The notes under the pieces: model-generated
What the model was told of the DNA's origin: nothing
Databases searched by the model: none
What the model saw: only the letters and a program-made list of their open reading frames with translations
Origin: Streptococcaceae bacterium
GTDB taxonomy: Bacteria > Bacillota > Bacilli > Lactobacillales > Streptococcaceae
Assembly (NCBI GenBank): GCA_031269775.1
Contig: JAISYQ010000016.1
Span: forward strand, 1-50,544
DNA: 50,544 nucleotides
Direction of reading: 5' to 3'
Translations under genes and position numbers: made by a program
Part shown: positions 10,060 through 18,916 of the stretch, one piece after another
How the letters are laid out: the number at the start of each line of letters is the position of its first letter
Position numbering within the stretch: position 1 is the first letter of the stretch

Positions 10060-11211
10060 ATGAATAAAATTAATGTAATGACAGTTTTTGGAACAAGACC
10101 TGAAGCAATAAAGATGGCACCTATAATAAAAAAATTAAAAAAAGATAGACGTTTTGAATCTATTGTAGTGGTTACTGGCCAGCATAAAGAGATGTTAGAT
10201 CAAGTTCTTGATATTTTTGAAATAACTCCTGACTATGATTTGAATTTGATGGAAAAGAATCAAACTTTATTAGATGTAACTATAAAAGTGATGTCAAATC
10301 TTGATAAAATTTTAAACAAACAAAAACCAGATATTGTTTTAGTTCATGGAGACACCACGACTACTTTTGCAGCTTCTGTAATAGCTTTTTATGATGGAAT
10401 AAAAATTGCTCATGTAGAGGCCGGTCTTAGAACTTGGAATTTGTCTTCTCCGTTTCCTGAGGAAATGAATCGTCGAGTAACAGATATATTAGCAGATATT
10501 TATTTTGCTCCTACCAATGTAAGTAAGGAAAATTTATTGAAAGAAAATCATAAAGAAAAGGATATATTTATTACAGGTAATACCGCAATAGATTCTATTA
10601 GGTATACAGTTAAAAAAAATTATACAAGTAAATTGTTATCTGAAGTAGGAGAAAATAAATTTTTATTAGTGACGATGCATAGAAGAGAAAATTTTGGTAT
10701 GCCTATGCAAAATGTTTTTAAAGCAATCAATAAAATTATGAATAAATATTCTAATTTGCATGTTATTTTTCCAATTCATAGAAATCCAAAAGTTAGAAAG
10801 ATAGCTAATGAAATATTAAATACATCTGATAGATTGCATTTGACCTCCCCCATGGATATTGTTGATTTTCATAATATTGCAAAAAAAGCTTTTTTAATTT
10901 TAAGTGATTCTGGTGGTGTTCAAGAAGAGGCTCCATCATTAGGAAGACCGGTTTTAATATTAAGAAATACAACAGAAAGGCCTGAAGGAGTTGAAGCTGG
11001 AGCACTTCGTTTGGTGGGGACAGATGATAGAGTTATTGTTAGAGAAGTTTGTAATTTAATAGATGATTTCCAAGCTTACAATTTGATGACTAAAATTATT
11101 AATCCTTATGGAGATGGATTCGCCAGTGAAAGAATCATAGAATATATAGCATATATTTTTGGTTTAACTAAAAATAAGCCAAAGGAATTTGAGGTATTTT
11201 ATGAAAAATAA
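10060..11211 (+). CDS. wecB: UDP-N-acetylglucosamine 2-epimerase, non-hydrolysing
   Basis: This 383-residue protein interconverts UDP-GlcNAc and UDP-ManNAc, supplying ManNAc-type sugars for surface glycans or teichoic-acid linkage units. Family motifs appear in order: VFGTRPEAIKMAPI at the start, VHGDTTTTFA, HVEAGLRT, FPEEMNRR, TMHRREN and SDSGGVQEEAPSLG. These carry the aspartate, two glutamates and histidine known as catalytic in WecB enzymes. Length matches the family. ATG 10060 has a GGAGAAG site. The 3' end overlaps the next gene by 11 nt. The enzyme looks fully functional, and suggests that the cluster's glycan contains ManNAc or a derivative. Confidence 0.95.
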   Translation: MNKINVMTVFGTRPEAIKMAPIIKKLKKDRRFESIVVVTGQHKEMLDQVLDIFEITPDYDLNLMEKNQTLLDVTIKVMSNLDKILNKQKPDIVLVHGDTTTTFAASVIAFYDGIKIAHVEAGLRTWNLSSPFPEEMNRRVTDILADIYFAPTNVSKENLLKENHKEKDIFITGNTAIDSIRYTVKKNYTSKLLSEVGENKFLLVTMHRRENFGMPMQNVFKAINKIMNKYSNLHVIFPIHRNPKVRKIANEILNTSDRLHLTSPMDIVDFHNIAKKAFLILSDSGGVQEEAPSLGRPVLILRNTTERPEGVEAGALRLVGTDDRVIVREVCNLIDDFQAYNLMTKIINPYGDGFASERIIEYIAYIFGLTKNKPKEFEVFYEK

Positions 11212-11944
11212 AACGAAGATACCAAAAATTATTCACTATGTTTGGGTGGGTGGAAATCCACTTACTAAATCAGCCAAAAGGATAATTAAGTCATGGGAAA
11301 AATATTGCTCAGATTATCAAATTATGCGTTGGAATGAAAATAATTTTGATATGAATAGTTATCTTTATGCAAGAGAAGCATACAATAGTAAAAAATTTGC
11401 TTTTGTATCTGATGTTATTAGATTGCATGCTTTATATGAATTTGGTGGTATTTATATGGATACAGATGTCGAAGTTTTGAAATCTTTGGATCCTTTTTTA
11501 AATGATGATGCTTTTTCAGGATTTGAGACTAATACCCACATTCCTACAGGAATTATTGGTGCTAAAAAAGGACATGCATTTATTAAAGAACTTTTAAATT
11601 GGTATATAGGAAAAAAATTTATAAATTCTGATGGCACATTTAATTTAAGCACAAATGTATTAATTATGACTGAAGAATTCAGGAAAAAGGGTTTATTATT
11701 TAATGACAAAAAGCAGACTATTAATGATTTTACTTTATATCCTAGAACGTTTTTTTGTCCAATAAGGCCCGTAGGCTTTGAGAATCATTTTTCTAAACAA
11801 ACATCAACAATTCACTGGTTTAATGGTTCATGGTTAGATGAAAATAAAAGTTTTAGAAGAGAAATTATTAAATGGGGCTTTCGATATAAATTAACAAGAA
11901 AAATTTGGAATATACTAGACCTCCTTAAGAAACTAGATGCATGA
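11201..11944 (+). CDS. GT32-type sugar transferase with DXD motif
   Basis: The product (about 247 residues) begins with IPKIIHYVWVGGNPL, then KFAFVSDVIRLHALYEFGG and YMDTDVEVLK. The last segment carries the DXD motif of the GT32/capsular 'glycosyltransferase sugar-binding' family, which uses a metal-bound nucleotide sugar. ATG 11201 is better than the upstream TTG, with GAGG six nt before it. The last nine codons (LDLLKKLDA) and the stop belong to the mobile repeat at 11916-12079, so the original C-terminus has been lost. The core domain is complete, so activity is plausible. Confidence 0.85.
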   Translation: MKNKTKIPKIIHYVWVGGNPLTKSAKRIIKSWEKYCSDYQIMRWNENNFDMNSYLYAREAYNSKKFAFVSDVIRLHALYEFGGIYMDTDVEVLKSLDPFLNDDAFSGFETNTHIPTGIIGAKKGHAFIKELLNWYIGKKFINSDGTFNLSTNVLIMTEEFRKKGLLFNDKKQTINDFTLYPRTFFCPIRPVGFENHFSKQTSTIHWFNGSWLDENKSFRREIIKWGFRYKLTRKIWNILDLLKKLDA

Positions 11945-12079
11945 GAATCCGTTTTCTTTTTCCCTAATACATCATCAAAAAAGCCTCAAAATAGCACCCG
12001 TATCTTTGAGTTTTTTTCCTTGTCTTAGAAAAAAATTTGAAACAAATTCTCGTTATACCCTAGTTTCCGAGGAGGTCTA
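11916..12079 (-). repeat. MITE family A, copy 1 (164 bp)
   Basis: The ends are near-perfect inverted repeats: TAGACCTCCTTAAGAAACTA on the left and TAGTTTCCGAGGAGGTCTA on the right. TA at both ends may be the target duplication. The interior matches, in opposite orientation, the element at 22919-23081, and is related to the one at 49678-49800. The right end differs by one base from the IS end at 296-315. The element carries a terminator-like hairpin at 11985-12017 and supplies the 3' coding end of the GT32 gene. Confidence 0.8.
11985..12017 (+). terminator. Terminator hairpin carried by the MITE
   Basis: CTCAAA at 11985-11990 pairs with TTTGAG at 12005-12010 and is followed directly by seven T residues. 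This would stop transcripts coming from the glycosyltransferase operon. The stem is short (6 bp), so efficiency may be low. Confidence 0.5.
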
Positions 12080-12218
12080 TTATTGTTAAGGTTCTTAGAA
12101 CATGTTTACTTGCCTTTAGTAAAATAAATTAAGTTTATCAAAATTGGAATCATGTACGATTTGTAATTACCTAGCAAATCAATCGATTTTAAAATGTGCA
12201 AATTCTATCTTTTTTTTA

Positions 12219-12248
12219 TTAACAAAAAGAGAATCAAAATATTATAAT
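12219..12248 (+). promoter_or_regulatory. Sigma-A-like promoter for the secreted coiled-coil gene
   Basis: TTAACA at 12219-12224 and TATAAT at 12243-12248 are spaced by 18 nt, about 110 nt before the start codon. This is the clearest promoter in the gap from 12080 to 12361, which otherwise shows no gene. Confidence 0.5.
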
Positions 12249-12361
12249 GCTTTTTGTAGAAAATACTTTTCATTGATTTGATGGTAGGTATATAAAGTTT
12301 AGAAGATCAATAAGAATGTGAAAAAATTGTATATTTTATTTTTAAATTAGAGGTAAAAATA

Positions 12362-13350
12362 ATGAAGAAAAAAAGATTTAAAAAGGTAGTGTCGTTAGTT
12401 TTAATTGTAGTAATGTCATTTAGTTTTCTAAATTGTCTTAAAATTAGCGCAGTACCACCAGGCGATTTGCAAGACTTGATAGCTCAACTGGAAAGATACG
12501 CACAACAACTAAACGAGTTGTCCGAGAAAGTTTTTGAACTTGAAAGACAAAACGCTTCTTTGCATTCTGAATTGCAAAACGAAGCTTTACAACAACGCGA
12601 GCTTCAAAGGCAAGCTGTTGATCTTCAACATCGACTTGATGATCTCCAACGCCAGCTAGCAGCACGACGACCTGTTCTTCGCCAAAAAAATGGGCTACCC
12701 GTAACAGCTTGTGGACAAATCGTCGAGTTTGTCGGAACAAGCGGATTTAGGGGCGTCAATACACCCCCTGAACACCAAACTAATTTAACTGATGAGTGGA
12801 TGGTAATGCAAGTAAATGGTTATCAAGCATTGATTATGAAAAAAAATCCGATTGCGGTACAAAAGTACAAAGTTGGAGGTACTGAAGCAAGATATGACCA
12901 ATCGGATATTAAAGTTAGCGTAGATGCTTGGTTTAGTGGGATTCCACGTACATAGATTAATAGTGTGGACTTTCACGAATATATATTACCAGTTGTCTTA
13001 AACGGTGCAAATCAAAGTGCTCCTTTTGAATATAATTTAGCTGATCAAAGTAATTATAGAACAGTAGTGGATCTGCAAAGAGGAAGTAAAATCGCTTTTA
13101 TACCGTCGTTGATAGATATTGACAAAGAGGCAGAGGGGAAAGATTCTTTAAATGCTGGTAAAGGTAATTGGAAATTTTTCATGTCTACCTTTTCTGGCGA
13201 TGATTTCCCTAAGAGTTTAGCGTGGCTGTGCTCCCCTCTCTATGGTAATAACCTTGCAGCCGACCTCAATTTGCTGGCATTATTTATAACTTCGCTATCG
13301 ACAGCGAGCTTTATATGGCTGTCCGCCCAGCTTGTTGGATCAGCATCTAG
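12362..13350 (+). pseudogene. Secreted coiled-coil protein with DUF6273-like domain, broken
   Basis: The start has a signal peptide (MKKKRFKKVVSLVLIVVMSF), then a coiled coil rich in L, E and Q (residues about 35-100). A C-terminal domain follows, with NGYQALIMKKNPIAV and VSVDAWFSGI. An in-frame TAG at 12953-12955 interrupts it, and the frame resumes unchanged to SLAWLCSPLYGNNLAADL. A one-base loss near 13270 then shifts the frame. Read in the next frame, it continues FAGIIYNFAIDSELYMAVRP and ends ACWISI. The series 'ALI..P', 'W.RSP' and 'AVRPA.WI' is typical of DUF6273-type domains in surface proteins. Original length was about 330 residues. A truncated secreted coiled coil of 197 residues could still be made. 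Confidence 0.6.
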
Positions 13351-13428
13351 GATCTAAAATCATACCCTGCTACTGATAAAGTGGCAATAGAATTTCGATG
13401 AAATTGGCAAGTAAAAGAAATAAATTGT

Positions 13429-13460
13429 AAAAAAACGAAGGGATTTTCCTTCGTTTTTTT
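13429..13460 (+). terminator. Strong intrinsic terminator
   Basis: AACGAAGG pairs with CCTTCGTT around a GATTTT loop, with an A-run before and seven T after. It ends the transcript of the broken secreted gene and could work in both directions. Confidence 0.85.
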
Positions 13461-13599
13461 AGTAGATAGATGTCTTGTTTCATATAAAAATTTTCTACGA
13501 AAATATTCGTATTGCCTTTATTTAGAAATATTTTCGAAAATTTGGCAACTTTCTCCTTTAATAGATTTTTAATTGTAATTACCATTTCAACCAACTGTT

Positions 13600-13722
13600 G
13601 ATAAAGTTAAAAAACGTCCAAAGTATTAGTGGGAAGGATTAAGTCCAGAAATTAAAATAAAAATTGCAAAAAATTTAAATAAATTTAAAAACACTGAGAA
13701 TCTCAACGCTATTTCTGTTTAA
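13600..13722 (+). pseudogene. Unrecognised gene fragment
   Basis: A 40-codon stretch with one internal TAG reads DKVKKRPKY, stop, then WEGLSPEIKIKIAKN and ends TENLNAISV. The composition looks like real protein, but no family is recognised and no start is visible. It is cut off by the left end of the IS relic at 13729. Confidence 0.3.
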
Positions 13723-13728
13723 GAATTA

Positions 13729-14422
13729 ATAGACTACCTGCGAAACTATAAATGTTATAATCAATTTATGAAAATCGATCAAGCAAAACAGCTAAAAAAT
13801 CAAGATTTCCGGCATTTAGTTGGCGTTAAACGTCAAACCTTTGCAAAAATGATCAAAATTCTAAAAAAGGCCGAACAATAAAAGAGAAAAAGAGTTGGAA
13901 GAAAACCAAAGCTTTGTTTATAAGATTGATTTATAGCAGATCTTTCTTACTGGCGTGAATATCGAATTTATGCTCACATTGCAGCTGATAAAGTATTATT
14001 CAGATAAAAAAAAGCAACATACATTAAAAAACCAAATTATAGTTGATAAAGCGATGTAATCTGTTATCTGTCCCAGTTTTTGCGAAGGAAAATGTCTCAA
14101 CTTTAAACTTTTTAAAAAATCCATACTTTCTATAAATAAACGAATTATAATGATTTTAGATAGTGGATATTAAGGAATTTTAGAGCTTCATGCAAATGCT
14201 AAAATTCCTAAAAATAAGCTTTTTAGAGAAAAGAGATAAAAAACAAAATCATGAAATTTCAAAAGAAAGAATTTTAGTAGAACAATATAATTGGAGCAAT
14301 TAAGAATTTCAAAATTTTAGCAAAGCGGTATAGAAACAAAAGGAAAAGATTTAAATTACAGTTTAATCTTATGACAGGAATTTATTATTTTGAACTAAAA
14401 AATTAGTTTCGCAGGAGGTTTA
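13729..14422 (+). mobile_element. Decayed IS5-family element
   Basis: Terminal repeats ATAGACTACCTGCGAAACT (left) and AGTTTCGCAGGAGGTTTA (right) bound 694 bp. The transposase starts at ATG 13768 (MKIDQAKQLKNQDFRHLVGV, typical of the IS5/IS1031-like N-terminus) but stops after 37 codons, and frameshifts and stops recur up to TAG 14404-14406. The DSGY region near 14160 has also lost its frame. It is related to the element at 1-315 but is a separate, older copy. From 14423 to 14554 only weak similarity to the family-A MITE interior is seen. Confidence 0.85.
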
Positions 14423-14566
14423 ATTTTTAAGGTAAAAAATAACACAGCAGGTTTTTTAACGATGTATCAGAAAAAAATAGCTCAAAAAACCATTAAGTTA
14501 CTACAAGTTATATAAAAATATTCGTTTCGTTATAGATAGTAAACAAGTTCTGAAATGGGAATGAAC

Positions 14567-15732
14567 ATGAAAAAAGTAATTATCCAACAAATTCCAAATC
14601 TTTCATATTTTCAGTGGTTTCTTTTGGGTTTGTATGAATTAGAAAAAAATGAAAGTATAAATTTGGGAATTAAAGATACTTTGGTTCAGATTATAAAAAA
14701 AATGAAAAATCCGTTTTTTTACAAGTATGTTTCTTATATTAAAGATCGATATTTTGGAGGATATAACTTACGTGCCTGTTTAGTAAATGATAGTGGGCAA
14801 AAAAAGTACTTTTATATTGATTGTGGGGATTCTCCTTTTTTATTTAATGAAAAAGATTTAAAGGTTTGTGATCGATATTTTAAAATGCAGTGTCCGATTG
14901 ATCTAGAAGCAGAAGGTTTTGAACTTGTTTCTGGTATTTTAATACCATGGAGTGCCCATGAGCATGTTGATGAAAAGTTATCATTTTCCCAAGTTGGCCA
15001 ACGAAAAATAATTACAGATTTCTGTAAATATAAAGAAAAAATAAAACCTTTAATGATTGGACCGCGTTTATTAGCTAAAAGGTTAGATTATAAAGGATTA
15101 AAAGAAGGATATCAAAAATTTACAGCCAATCAACAAAACAAAAAACTTAAGAAACTAATGTCTTATTTTGGGAATGCAAGAGGTCCTAAATCTTTTTTTT
15201 TGAGCCTGTAGATTTTAATGATGAGGCAAATATTATGGATCATTTTAAAGGAAATATAGAGCATCCTAATATTAAAAGACAAAGAGCAAGTGATTTTTTA
15301 TCAGTATTAGGTGAGAAGTATGATGCTCGCGTAATTAATCAAGGAAATTCCGATTCATTAGTTAAAGGTTGTAATGATTTGGTTGTTCCTTTAGAAGAAT
15401 TCCCTCAATTTGTTAGTCAATTTCAATATAATTTAAATATTTCTGGCTATAGATGTAGCATTCCTAATCGTTTTATTGATAGCTTTAGTGTAGGAACAAA
15501 GATTATTACGGATAAACTGAAAGTTAAATGGTATTTGCCATTTGATGAAGATGTTATCGAGACAGTAGAAATGGGTTATTTAAAAAATTCTAAGGTTGAC
15601 TGGCATTTATTTAAAAAAGACGTGTTAAGTTTACCTGATTCAAATCCAAAATAAATGGTTGAAAATTTTGAGAAAAAATGGAGCCCAAAAGCTGTTGTTA
15701 AATATATGATGAAAGTCTTGAAAGATCTCTGA
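14567..15732 (+). pseudogene. Exostosin-like glycosyltransferase, frameshifted in a T9 tract
   Basis: The 5' part (start ATG 14567, GGGA upstream) runs to a TAG at 15209-15211. The frameshift is in the run of nine T at 15193-15201: ten T would join KSFF to EPVDFNDEANIMDHF and restore the frame to 15654. The C-terminal part has LNISGYRCSIPNRFIDSFSV and IITDKLKVKWYLPF, which look like the donor-binding end of exostosin-like or similar sugar transferases. A TAA at 15652-15654 is followed in frame by 25 more codons (to TGA 15730-15732) that look native, so a second lesion is likely. The intact protein would have about 387 residues. Confidence 0.6.
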
Positions 15733-15755
15733 ATTTTATGTTATGGAGAAAAATA

Positions 15756-16447
15756 ATGAAATCACATTTAATTATGCCTATGGCCGAAGCGGGCTTGCGT
15801 TTTGAAAGAGAAGGGTTTAAAGAGCCAAAGCCGTTGATTAAAATAAATGGGAAACCTTTTTTTATTGGGCTGTTCGATCAGTTTTAAATAGTGTGGATGT
15901 TTATGATATTATATTTGTGGTACTACAAGAACATATTGATAAATTTAAAATTGATAAGAAAGTTTTAGATGAGCCTGTTTTGACATGTTTGAATGTTATA
16001 AAAAATATTTTAGATGATTTGCCAATTATTATTAATGATTGTGATCATATGTTTAAATGTGTTGAATTAACAAATATGTTTGAAGAAGTTAATTTCGATA
16101 TGGGGTTATTGACTTTTGAATCAAAAAAGCCTCAATATAGTTATGTTATATACAATGATAAAAATAGAATTATAGGAACAGTTGAAAAGCAAGTGGTTAG
16201 TAACCATGCAATTTATGGAGCATATTTATTTAAGTCTGCAGAAATTTTCGTTTTAAATGCACATAAATATTTAAAAATGTCCATGTATGATGAATTTTTT
16301 TTAAGTGGAATTTATAATATAGTTTATTCTGCTGAGTTAGTAATTAAAGATTATTTAGTTAATTTTCATTTAAATTTTGGGACTCCACTGGAATATATGG
16401 AAGCAAAGAATTCTAAATATTTTTCAAAAATGGATGGTAATAAATGA
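15756..16447 (+). pseudogene. Sugar-phosphate nucleotidyltransferase, broken
   Basis: Translation from ATG 15756 gives MKSHLIMPMAEAGLRF, the N-terminal pyrophosphorylase loop, and KPLIKINGKPFF. The frame breaks in a run of seven T at 15857-15863; one more T restores FFYWAVRSVLNSVDVYDIIF. Near 16000 the sequence passes directly from VLDE to PVLTCLNVIKNI, where family members usually have about 20 more residues, so an internal deletion is likely. The rest (LPIIINDCDHMFKC, the metal-binding region) is open to 16447. The 4-nt overlap with the following kinase gene shows that they were one operon. Confidence 0.6.
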
Positions 16448-17292
16448 TTATTCGAAATTTGGGTGGCCATTCAGGTTGTGAGATTCTTTTATGTGAAGAT
16501 GAAAATGGAAAATTTGTAAGAAAAATTTCTAGTGGCTTAGACTATAATGATCGTTTAGCACAGCAATGTAAAAAACAAAATAATTATAAAGATGATCAGA
16601 TTATAGCTCCTAAAGTGTTAGCATCTGGATATAATTCAGATGAATTATTTTATTTTGATATGGAGTATATACAAGGTACTACACTTGCAAATTATATAAA
16701 AACGATACCACTTTTTGAAATTGCTGGGCTTATAAATGTTTTATTTGAAAGTATTATTGCAAATGTTGCCAATTCGAAAAATGATTCTAAGCTTTTTTAC
16801 GATAAAATTAACTCTTTAAAAGAGACCACCTACAGGTTAAATAGTGATTTAATTAATTATTCACTTGAAAGGTCAGAAAAACATTCTTGGGATAAAATTG
16901 TTCTTTCTAATGGACATGGAGATTTAACATTAGAGAATATTATTATAAAAAATAATCAATTATATTTTATTGATTTTTTAGATTCTTTTTATGATTTTTG
17001 GATTATGGATTTGGGCACAATGATGCAAGATTTACTGATTGGGTGGTCTTATAGAGCAGAAAATATTGATACAAATGCAAAGATTAGAGTAAAAATTTTT
17101 CGTGAATTGCTAGTTGAAAAGTTACAAGTATATGATGACACATTATTACTTGAAATTTATTATGTATTGCTTTTAAAGCTTATAAGAGTGTTCCCTTATG
17201 TTGAAGATAAGAGGACCTTTAAATTTTTAGAAAAGAAATCACAGATGCTTCTTTACATTATTCGTAAACTAGAAGGGAATGATCATAAATGA
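16444..17292 (+). CDS. Phosphotransferase of the aminoglycoside/choline kinase fold
   Basis: The 282-residue protein shows the catalytic loop NGHGDLTLENIII (H-x-D-x4-N) and the metal-binding FIDFLDSFYDF, with an N-terminal lobe containing VRKISSG and YFDMEYIQGTTL. This places it in the APH/choline-kinase fold. Enzymes of this type in glycan clusters phosphorylate small sugars or alcohols before nucleotidyl transfer, which fits the two nucleotidyltransferase genes beside it. It overlaps the broken upstream gene by 4 nt and the downstream gene by 4 nt (ATGA). The frame is intact, but its pathway partners at 15756 and 18285 are broken. Substrate is unknown. Confidence 0.65.
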   Translation: MIIRNLGGHSGCEILLCEDENGKFVRKISSGLDYNDRLAQQCKKQNNYKDDQIIAPKVLASGYNSDELFYFDMEYIQGTTLANYIKTIPLFEIAGLINVLFESIIANVANSKNDSKLFYDKINSLKETTYRLNSDLINYSLERSEKHSWDKIVLSNGHGDLTLENIIIKNNQLYFIDFLDSFYDFWIMDLGTMMQDLLIGWSYRAENIDTNAKIRVKIFRELLVEKLQVYDDTLLLEIYYVLLLKLIRVFPYVEDKRTFKFLEKKSQMLLYIIRKLEGNDHK

Positions 17293-18257
17293 AAACATTA
17301 ATTATTCCATGTCTAGGGAGAAGTATGGTTGATGGTGTTCCTAAATATTTAGCTCGTCATCCATTAGGAACGTTAGCTGTTCGTTACGCAATAGATAGTA
17401 TTAATTTTAATGATATCGATAGAATTATTGTCTCTATTTTAAATGAAGATAATCAAAAATATCATGCTAGGGACATTGTTCAAAATGAATTATCTGATTT
17501 GGGAAATGTTGAATTTATTTTGTTTAATAAAAGGACGAATGGACCTGCAGAAACTGTTTATGAGATGATTAAACGAGCTGATGTTAAGGGAAGTATTTTG
17601 ATTAAAGATGTGGATAGTAGGCTAGAAGTTTCACCAACTGCTGAGGGTAATTTTTTGGTTGGTTGGGATTTATCAAAATTTGAGACTCAAGTTCATTTTT
17701 TACGTAATAAAAGTTTTATAGTTTTAAATGAGCAATTTCAAGTTTTAGATATTGTTGAAAAATCCTTTCGTTCGAATGTTATTAGTGTAGGTCTTTATGG
17801 CTTTTGCAATGTTGAGGATTTTATTTTTTCTTATGAGAAATTGAAAAAAGATTTTTCTGGAGATATTGTTTTATATATTAGTCATGTTATTTCTTATTTG
17901 ATAGGTTTTTGTGGCCACGTTTTTAAGCAGTATGAAACTTCTATCTATGAAGAGTGGGGAAATGATAAAAGTTGGCAGCATTTACAAAAGATTTATGGAA
18001 CTTATTTTGTAAATATTGATAACTTGTTTTTAGATAGGGAAAAGTTTTTTTGGAAATTATCTTTGTTGAGTAAACGTGGAGCAAAGATTATATTTCTGAC
18101 AAATAATAGTAAAGAAGGAATGATAGATGTTATAGATTATTTAAAGGGATTAAATTTTAATCCTGAAGGGATAATATTCAATTGTAATTATTCAAATGTA
18201 AAGAAGATAATTTCTTCGAAAGAAAATGTTTTGCAATTAATTGCTGATCTGGAATGA
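17289..18257 (+). CDS. Nucleotidyltransferase-like protein with HAD-like C-terminus
   Basis: The 322-residue product has an N-terminal nucleotidyltransferase-like half (MKTLIIPCLGRSMVDGVPKY, then NGPAETVYEMI and LIKDVDSRLEV, with an acidic metal site). Its C-terminal part, from about residue 240, looks like the remains of a HAD-type domain: FLDREKFFWKL, then IIFLTNNSKEGMID. The nucleophile aspartate motif is not clear, so it may be a degenerate HAD fold. It overlaps the kinase by 4 nt and is followed by the broken HAD phosphatase. The set would make a nucleotide-activated precursor for the glycan. Function is inferred from context. Confidence 0.5.
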   Translation: MKTLIIPCLGRSMVDGVPKYLARHPLGTLAVRYAIDSINFNDIDRIIVSILNEDNQKYHARDIVQNELSDLGNVEFILFNKRTNGPAETVYEMIKRADVKGSILIKDVDSRLEVSPTAEGNFLVGWDLSKFETQVHFLRNKSFIVLNEQFQVLDIVEKSFRSNVISVGLYGFCNVEDFIFSYEKLKKDFSGDIVLYISHVISYLIGFCGHVFKQYETSIYEEWGNDKSWQHLQKIYGTYFVNIDNLFLDREKFFWKLSLLSKRGAKIIFLTNNSKEGMIDVIDYLKGLNFNPEGIIFNCNYSNVKKIISSKENVLQLIADLE

Positions 18258-18284
18258 TTGCTTTATAAGATTAGGGATTTAGAA

Positions 18285-18905
18285 ATGAAATTAGCTATTT
18301 TTGATTTGGACGGAACATTATTTGATACTCGCAAGGTAAATTATTATGCATATAAAGATGCGTTAGATTTTTATGATTATAAATTAGATAAAGATTATTT
18401 TATGTCTATCTGTAATGGAAAGCACTATGCTGAATTTTTGCCAAAATTAATAGATGGCGGATTATCACACAAATTTTTAGAAAAAATACATAACTTAAAA
18501 AAAGAAAATTACGTTTTACATTTAGATAAAGTACGTTCAAATGATCATTTATTGAAAATGATTTCTTTATTGAGGAGTGAGTACAAAATTGCTTTGGTAA
18601 CTACGGCATATTTAAAAAATACAAAATAGATACTGGACCAATTTTCAGTATTATCTTTTTTTGATATCTTGGTTACTCAAGAAGATGTAATTAATGTCAA
18701 ACCAGATCCAGAAGGTTTTATATTAGCTATGAAAAATTTTGGTATAAAATCACAAGATACTATTATTTTTGAAGATTCTCTTGTGGGTATAGAAGCTGCT
18801 AAAAAAAGTGGAGCTAATTATTTTATAGTTAGTGGATATAGTTAATCATCGACGTTAGAGATGGTAGATAGGATCTTAATTTCTGCGAGGGGGTCTAATG
18901 TTTAG
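18285..18905 (+). pseudogene. HAD-superfamily phosphatase, two internal stops
   Basis: ATG 18285 (AGGGA seven nt upstream) begins MKLAIFDLDGTLFDTRKVNY, the classical HAD motif I. Motif II is ALVTTAYLKNT, followed by TAG at 18627-18629. In the same frame, motifs III and IV continue as NVKPDPEGFILAM and IIFEDSLVGIEAAKKSGAN. A TAA at 18843-18845 is followed in frame by 19 more codons up to TAG 18903-18905. Without the two stops the protein would have about 205 residues, normal for a phosphoglycolate- or beta-phosphoglucomutase-like phosphatase. The lesions are point mutations, so decay is recent. Confidence 0.7.
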
Positions 18906-18916
18906 AAGGAAGATAT

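Noticed and set aside
12444..12740. Open minus-strand frame of 98 codons opposite the coiled-coil gene
   Set aside because: It mirrors a glutamine/leucine-rich coding region on the + strand and has no ribosome-binding site. It is a shadow frame.
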